Below are positions 48,015 through 53,775 of a stretch of 53,775 nucleotides of DNA, piece by piece. The DNA lies in the NCBI GenBank assembly GCA_049999805.1, contig JBNGIO010006293.1, positions 214,166 through 267,940 of the forward strand, given 5' to 3'. The translations under genes were made by a program, and so were the position numbers. The stretch's first letter is position 1; each line of letters begins with the position of its first letter. This DNA is from Folioceros fuciformis. Lineage: Eukaryota; Anthocerotophyta; Anthocerotopsida; Anthocerotales. Under the pieces are notes generated by a model. That model was not told the DNA's origin. It did no database searches and saw nothing but the letters and a program-made list of their open reading frames with translations.

Positions 48015-51000
48015 CTACTCACTACCAGATGCCTCATCATCCGTGCCTGCACCTTCTTCTTCTGGTGCTGCAGAAGCACCCCCGGCAGACTTGTATGCTG
48101 CCATCTGTGCCTGGTACCGCTCTTTGCCGAGCTTCGCCTTTGCCTCGTAAGGTTCCCTCTCTTTAGCTGCATGATGAAATCGAGAACCGACGAATCAAGA
48201 GACACGTTACGGCAGAAATGCCACACATCTTTCAAGAACCAGCGGAGAGGGAGCAGTACGGCTGGCAAACCCAAGGCCCTGATATATTTTGTATGCATGT
48301 ACCTGTCATTTTTTTCCATTTGTCACCTAAAATCTTCCCCATCTCTTGGAAAGACGTACTTGGAGTGGTCTTCTTAACAACCTGCACAGCACAGCCCATG
48401 CGTCCCTGTCCTTCAATGCATCCGATAAAGCGCATCAAGCCAGAAGCTCGTTCAGCAGACACTGTGATTTGCTGCTGGCGGTGCCAAAGGGAACGGGGAA
48501 AATCACGCGAGCCAGTACCTCTCGTTGTTCCAGGGAGAACGTCATAAAACTTGTCAGCGGCCGCTTAGGTGCATTTGGATCCTTCTTCTTTCGCTTCTTC
48601 TTCTTGCCGCTGTCTCCATCATCCTCCGCTTTCCTCTTGCTCTTTGCTCCGGGAGCTCGTGGAGTTTCTTCTTTCTTCTTCTTTTCGACCTTCGAGGGCC
48701 TCACCTCCTGCACATGTGATGGTCTAAGTGACATTATGACCTAACTCAGCATGCCTGCAGGTGGCTGGCCAAAAAATGCAGGTAATCACCTCATCCTCCT
48801 CCTCCCTATGACTCGCAGCACTGGCATCAGAGCCATCCTCATCTGAGGCATCCGTTGGAGATCCTGAATCATCCTTCTCTGCCACAAAATCCTCGTCCTG
48901 GAAGGGGAAATAAATCAGCGATCGTCCGCGTACCGGATCCAGATCCATCGTCTAAGCTAAATTCTAAAAAGGACATAGAATTCCAACACCCTGTGATGGG
49001 GCGTTACCTCTTCGTCGCTGTCACCATCCCCAGCTTCCTGGGCATTGCGGATTCGAGTAAGATGAGGGTCTACCCCTTCATCATCAGAGCTTGCCAGGGC
49101 TGCCACCACTCCGCCTGTACCTTGGGTATCTCCCAAATTCAAAATCTTCAGATTTTTCGAGCTGACACAGAGACAAGAGAGTCAAAACAACGTCCACACC
49201 CGGAGCACAGAAATCCCTAACAGTCAAAGTTACGTAGTCACACCTGATGAAATTGAACAGATTGTGGTACTCATTTCGCTGGATGTTGCGAAATTGATGC
49301 TCCTGCTCGCTCTTTAGACGAAGAATTAGATCAAAATAATGTGAGGACATGCCAGTCGCACCAGCAGCTCCATGTCTTTCAAACTCCACATACTCAATCT
49401 GGCCACAAGGTGGTTTATGGGTCAGTGCTGATATGCCAAATGTGGACTCCTGATTGAACACACAAGGATGGATGCCAACCCGGACTCACCTCGTCATGCA
49501 GGACAAGGGTTGGAGGCTTGGGCAAAAAGAAGAAGCTTTTTTCCAGTGGGTACAAAGTCCCTTCCTCTGCTTTGAGAGATGCCCGGACAGAAAACCCTTC
49601 TTGACTACTGCGAAACTTCCCAGGCTTACTGATTTTCGCGCCAGAAAGTCCCCGCAATATTTGGGTAAACACATCGTGCGATTGTCCCTGATACAGGATG
49701 GAAAAGAAAAAGACAAAGGAAACCGCACATCAGCTACTCTACTGGTGTTCAGGGGGACATTTGACCGGCACACGTAAGAAAGTAAAACCTTGTAATTCGA
49801 CTCCAGCCTATCTTTGTACTTTGTGTTGAGAAGTTCCTCAGAAATAGAAAGAGGGCACTCAGTTGTTTCTTCCGTTGGAAACTACAGCAGCATGACATCT
49901 GTAAGTCAGCAGGGTTTGAAGTAAGATGCTAGGTAGCAAACAGAAACAAAGGAAATCAACGCAGAATCCAAAGGAGACAAAACCTGCAAAACTATGTGAG
50001 GATAGAAAGTCTGGCCCTTTCTGATGGGAGGATCCAGAGTAATAACCACAAACGTAAATGGCTGAGTGGACTGTTACAAACCAAAACGGAGCGGTTCAAT
50101 AAAAGCAGGTGTAACAAGAGCCAAACCACGAGAACCTTGTGCAGACACCAGAAGGAAAATGCGGCAGCATGCATACACACTTTTCTCAGGGGTCATCATT
50201 TGGAGTACTTTCCCCATTCTACACTAGCACAACAACAGTACCTTCGGCAGCAAAAACAAACGGACTATACTGCTGTACTGTATCTTGAAGTCATTCGCTC
50301 CTTGAAGTCTCAAAAATGAGATGTGGAACTCAACATTATACTTACCCCTGCCAGTGCCGTGTTCAGGCTATGCTCAAGTCCAGTTTAAAATGTGACAGGC
50401 TAACCTGCTCAGTCAATAACTAATGCCAATCTTTCCAATACAGCAGGGCAACTGGACAACCTACAAGCCACAGAGAAACATACCTGGGGGTTAGAATACC
50501 AACTTCTTCAAACGTGGCGATAGCTTCTGCACCTGATGGTCCCACATCAGCCATTGCCATGATCTTATCATGAAAAACCTAGAACGGGTTGCCCTGTCAG
50601 ATTCCGAAATCCTTATTGCAAACATCACAAACCCATGGATGATGACACGTGTCCGGAAGAATGCCTCCTACCTCTGCGGAGGGACGCTCCTCGTCACCAA
50701 CGTAAGTGGCATTAGTGTTAGGTACATGAAAACTCATCTCCATAAGTGTATCTTTCTGAATAACACACCATGAGGTCAGAGTAGGACGTTCTTGCATCAT
50801 CCCATGATGAGACAATCTGACAGCAAAACACAGCAGCTACCTCGTTTGCCCCTGTGGTGTCATCCACATGAAACTCCAGTACAACGTCATTTTTCCCTGA
50901 TATTTGTGCCTGTGAGACGTCAGCGATCGAGACCTCAAACGCATGTTTATCGCCCACAACAAAAGAAAGCATATTGCCTGCAACACGAGTTACACGAGAT

Positions 51001-51755
51001 TAGTACCACCAAATTACGTACCCAGACCAAAAGAAAGAGTCAGGAATTTGATTGACAGTACCATCAAGCTTCGCTTCTCCCCAATTACGCCCAGCAATTG
51101 CCAGCTGTTTGTTCTCAGGGGTAACATCCAGGTTCGATGCCATGAAATCGTTGAGGCTCTGGACATCCTGCACCATACGTACTCTTTATTACGAACAACC
51201 CAATAGCAGAGGGTAATGCATTTCGACTCTGCACACTCGGAAGTCAGCAAAGAATTGAAAACTACCTGCTCCCGAAATCCATTAAACTTCACGTTTGAGC
51301 CTGCCTTCAACCTCAGACCCAGCTGATACCCTCGAGGTATTCGAGTCCACCACAAACCGGCAAGATCCACTTTGGACACCTCTACAACCTTGCCGCCGCC
51401 TTGCTTCTTCCATATGAAGCCGCCCACATGAATTCTGAGCTGGCCGGGATGCTGCGCACCACAAAAATCCAAACCCTAAGAGAAACACCCAATTCGTCCT
51501 TCAACTGCCTGACAGCGCAACCTTCCCTTCTCACGAAGAGACTCAAGCCAGTGACGGTGTCCAAAATCAGAATCGGGATGCGTACTGCTGGCTACAGAGC
51601 TATCCAATTTACGCTAGGCAAGCCTGGATACACAGTCATACGCCACAAAATCGGCACGCCTCAACTTGAGCAAAAACAAGCCCGTGGCCCCAACACACCT
51701 GACCAGAGCGGCCCCCCAAAAGGATATTGTTGAAGAGCGGCCCTGTATCCCCCAT
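48015..51755 (-). CDS. SSRP1: FACT complex subunit SSRP1 with HMG box
   Basis: A histone chaperone subunit that works with SPT16 in transcription and replication through nucleosomes. Sixteen exons: 51699-51755, 51266-51451, 51062-51167, 50841-50977, 50672-50755, 50484-50578, 50242-50347, 49984-50070, 49789-49881, 49490-49687, 49244-49398, 49008-49161, 48790-48897, 48519-48707, 48303-48381 and 48015-48166. All phases agree, giving 661 residues (Arabidopsis about 646). Exon 1 ([19 protein letters not shown]) joins [20 protein letters not shown]. The middle domains show [26 protein letters not shown]-like [34 protein letters not shown] and [17 protein letters not shown]. An acidic stretch follows, then a Lys-rich linker. 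The HMG box starts at KDPNAPKRP (about 564-632), and the C-terminus is acidic. Plant SSRP1 has the HMG box at this place. A telo-box-like AAACCCTAA lies in intron 1 at 51471-51479. Confidence 0.95.
51471..51479. promoter_or_regulatory. Telo-box-like motif in SSRP1 intron 1
   Basis: AAACCCTAA sits in the first intron close to the 5' end of the gene, a position where telo-boxes are reported in plant replication and translation genes. Motif match only. Confidence 0.35.
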
Positions 51756-52358
51756 GCCGCCTTCCTACAGTCCAGCGTCCAGCATTCTTTTGTTCAAGAC
51801 CGCTGGGTTGCTTGGCTGTGGTGTGTCTTGTCCCCGAGTGCTGGACGTCTCTGATCTTGTAAACTCTCCTCTCTTATCTTTCATTTATCACGCCTTCGGT
51901 CTGTTTACCGTAGTCTCCATGTTTAACGGTAGTGGTACTGTATTTAACAAGCTCAAACTACCCGGAGATAACATTAGATACAGTCTTCCGTTATCACCTA
52001 TTGTTGTAGTGGCGCCTTCGCTGTCAGTGTACGTTGCATAGACTGTGTTTTTCGTTAAAGAAACATTTGTAATTATTTTTATTCAATATTTTTATTTTAT
52101 TTTATTTTAAAATTCGAAGACCCATACTAAGCCTTTTTATATTAAGAAAAGTTATTTTATATTATTAAAAATATAAAAAGTCCCATTGACTCCAATGATA
52201 GGAAGAACAAATCAAGCCATGCTAGAAGCCACTAACCTCTTCAAACATCATTCTCAAAACTATTTATTGCTCCCCTAATGTCATGATGCAAAATAACAAA
52301 AAGCTTATCTACACCTATGCCAAAGAAGTCAGTCACTTGCCTAGCACTTGTTGTTGTT

Positions 52359-52490
52359 CTAAAGACGACATGTAGGAAGAGCCAAGTTGGTCTCCTCCTC
52401 TCTTATATTTTGGTCTTCTCTCAAACTAAAGACAACATGTAGGAAGAGCCAAGTTGGTCTCCTCGTCTTTTATATTTTGGCCTTCTCTGA
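52359..52490. repeat. 67-bp imperfect tandem duplication
   Basis: CTAAAGACGACATGTAGGAA at 52359 recurs as CTAAAGACAACATGTAGGAA at 52426, followed by the same GAGCCAAGTTGGTCTCCTC segment and a similar tail. Confidence 0.8.
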
Positions 52491-52549
52491 AAAGCAGGTA
52501 TCTAATTTTTTTTTCATGGAAGAAAGTTTAGATTATGATAACTTACATT

Positions 52550-52664
52550 GTTCACAAGATTATAAAATGTGTAAGCTTACGTTCACAAGATTATAAAATG
52601 TGTAAGCNNNNNNNNNNTATAAAATGTGTAAGCTTACGTTCACAAGATTATAAAATGTGTAAGC
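52550..52664. repeat. 31-bp tandem repeat with 10-N gap
   Basis: Units made of GTTCACAAGATTATAAAATG plus TGTAAGCTTAC repeat every 31 bp on both sides of the N block at 52608-52617. The true copy number is unknown. Confidence 0.88.
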
Positions 52665-52914
52665 AATCGACTTGGACCTTTGAGAAAGGCATTCTCATGT
52701 CTGATGGTCTTATTCATGAGTAACCAACACATTATTGACAAAGGAAATTACAAAAGATTTACGAACCAACACTTAGAATACTTTAATTTTACATAAATTC
52801 CTTAATTACTCAACTTAATATTTAAATATATTTATTAGTAATAATCATAATTACAAATCATGCAAAGGTCCATTTTCTCCCTCATCAACTTATCTTGATA
52901 ATTACATATATTTA

Positions 52915-53775
52915 TTAATAAATAATATGAATAGAAAAATCAGGAATAGATCCCGTAGGAAAATCATTGTGAGAGAGCGATACTTGAATACCATGTGGAT
53001 TGTTCTCTTCGGGTGTATTAAACTCTTCGGGGTTGATAAGCTCGAACAATTTCTCTTCGATTGGTTCTTGCTCCTCAAGGCCTGGTTGTCCCTTAAAGTG
53101 TGCTTGTGGATTCTCTTGTCTTCCTTGTTCTTGTGGTGGATTCTCTTGTCTTCCTTGTTCTTGTGGTGCATTCTCTTGTCTTCCTTGTTCTTGTGATCGA
53201 CGTTCGGCAAACCAAGCATTGATTTGAGATTCTGCCAAACGTAGAGATGTCGCTAGAGTTTGTATAGTGCTCATGGAAGGGTAGTTATTCTTAGCAAAAG
53301 ACCTCTCTAAGGAATTGTTAACATTTTCACAAATTTCTTCCCAATTTGCAAGTTCATCTTCCCGTGCATATAAGTCATCGTCGCTTGTCTCCTCTTCATA
53401 TTGGCCCTCTTCGCTTGGCTTCTCTTCATATTGGCCCTCCTTGAGGCCTGGTTGTCCCTCAACGTGTGCTTGTGGATTCTCTTGTCTTCCTTGTTCGTGT
53501 GGTGGACTCTGTTGTCTTCCTTGTTCTTGTGATCGACGTTCAGCAAACCAAGCATTGATTTGAGATTCTGCCAAACGTAGGGATGTCGCTAGAGTTTGTA
53601 TAGTGTTCATGGAAGGATAGTTATTCTTAGCAAAAGACCTCTCTAAGGAATTGTTAACATTTTCACAAATTTCTTCCCAATTTGCAAATTCATCTTCCCG
53701 TGAATATAAGCCATCGTCGCTTGCCTCCTCTTCATATTGGCCCTCCTCGCTTGCCTCCTCTTCATATTGGCCCTC
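52915..53775 (-). CDS. Tandem homeodomain-like repeat protein, 5' end outside window
   Basis: The frame is open from the window edge to the stop at 52915 (286 residues visible). Two nearly identical homeodomain-like segments occur: NWEEICENVNNSLERSFAKN, then NYPS, TIQTLATSLRLAESQINAWF and AERRSQEQ, at about 53521-53679 and 53185-53343. Helix 1 (LERSFAKNNYPS), helix 2 (IQTLATSL) and helix 3 (QINAWFAERR) fit the homeodomain pattern. The position of invariant Asn51 (WFxN) is Glu in both copies. Spacers are hydrophilic minisatellite peptides: EEGQYEEEAS repeats and EQGRQENPPQ repeats. The C-terminal 50 or so residues are unique. The start codon is not in the window; the ATG codons at 53610 and 53274 are internal to the helices. 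I know of no named family with this layout. Expression is unproven, and a transposon-derived or decaying gene is possible. Confidence 0.55.
   Translation of the reverse strand, partial: EGQYEEEASEEGQYEEEASDDGLYSREDEFANWEEICENVNNSLERSFAKNNYPSMNTIQTLATSLRLAESQINAWFAERRSQEQGRQQSPPHEQGRQENPQAHVEGQPGLKEGQYEEKPSEEGQYEEETSDDDLYAREDELANWEEICENVNNSLERSFAKNNYPSMSTIQTLATSLRLAESQINAWFAERRSQEQGRQENAPQEQGRQENPPQEQGRQENPQAHFKGQPGLEEQEPIEEKLFELINPEEFNTPEENNPHGIQVSLSHNDFPTGSIPDFSIHIIY
53008..53775. repeat. 336-bp tandem repeat coding for the homeodomain-like units
   Basis: The segment starting GATCGACGTTC at 53195 recurs at 53531, a step of 336 bp (112 codons), so the duplication keeps frame. Inside it a 30-bp unit coding EQGRQENPPQ is repeated about three times at 53100-53195 and twice or less in the other copy. 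Near the window end a 30-bp EEGQYEEEAS unit is repeated. Confidence 0.85.

Larger units (their letters stand above)
51756..52914. other. Intergenic AT-rich repeat island
   Basis: The first 250 bp should contain the SSRP1 promoter. Beyond about 52.05 kb the DNA is strongly AT-rich with two short tandem repeats and a 10-N gap. No gene is recognised before the stop codon of the next frame. Confidence 0.5.

Overview
This window looks like nuclear DNA of a land plant. It carries a nucleus-encoded plastid elongation factor G with a transit peptide, a plant-type PPR protein of the PLS/E class, a CER1/CER3-family cuticle enzyme, the plant-specific SAC9 phosphoinositide phosphatase, and short GT-AG introns of roughly 70-260 bp. 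The giant intronless PPR gene and a cuticle gene with mixed CER1/CER3 character hint at a non-seed plant (bryophyte, lycophyte or fern). That lineage call is an inference and is weak. I assembled all exon models by hand from splice signals, reading frame and recalled family sequences; none was checked by alignment.

Layout: 1-3.8 kb shows no recognisable gene. An AHL-type PAP phosphatase (minus, 3 exons) lies at 3.9-6.2 kb. A claspin/MRC1-like checkpoint gene (minus) and plastid EF-G (plus) start head to head across about 0.76 kb at 10.0-10.8 kb. EF-G ends tail to tail with a NAT9-type N-acetyltransferase (minus) at 13.4-13.6 kb. An AT-rich, repeat-filled island covers 15-18 kb. A CER3-like gene (minus, 11 exons) lies at 18.5-21.4 kb. 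A gene-poor stretch with one tRNA-Ile(UAU) follows. A DOCK-family gene (plus, 8 exons) lies at 27.0-30.8 kb, downstream of a 100-N assembly gap, and contains only the C-terminal half of a SPIKE1-type protein. SAC9 (minus, 13 exons) lies at 31.5-37.6 kb. A second AT-rich island at 38.1-39.2 kb holds a 33-bp tandem repeat broken by a 10-N gap. Clathrin light chain, the large PPR gene and biotin synthase then follow in tandem on the plus strand (39.5-47.4 kb). The FACT subunit SSRP1 (minus, 16 exons) ends tail to tail with biotin synthase. The last 2 kb is a third AT-rich repeat island. It ends in an open frame encoding tandem homeodomain-like repeats that runs off the window.

The genes are mostly unrelated housekeeping functions: membrane traffic and phosphoinositides (clathrin light chain, SAC9, DOCK), chromatin and replication (SSRP1, claspin-like), organelle gene expression and metabolism (EF-G, PPR, biotin synthase, AHL), cuticle (CER3-like) and protein acetylation (NAT9). 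No operon-like logic is expected in a plant genome. The most unusual items are the tandem homeodomain-like ORF with Glu in place of invariant Asn51, the DHR2-only DOCK gene with an altered nucleotide-sensor loop, the PPR gene built from seven units of exactly 312 bp, and the CER3-like protein that keeps CER1-type histidine boxes.
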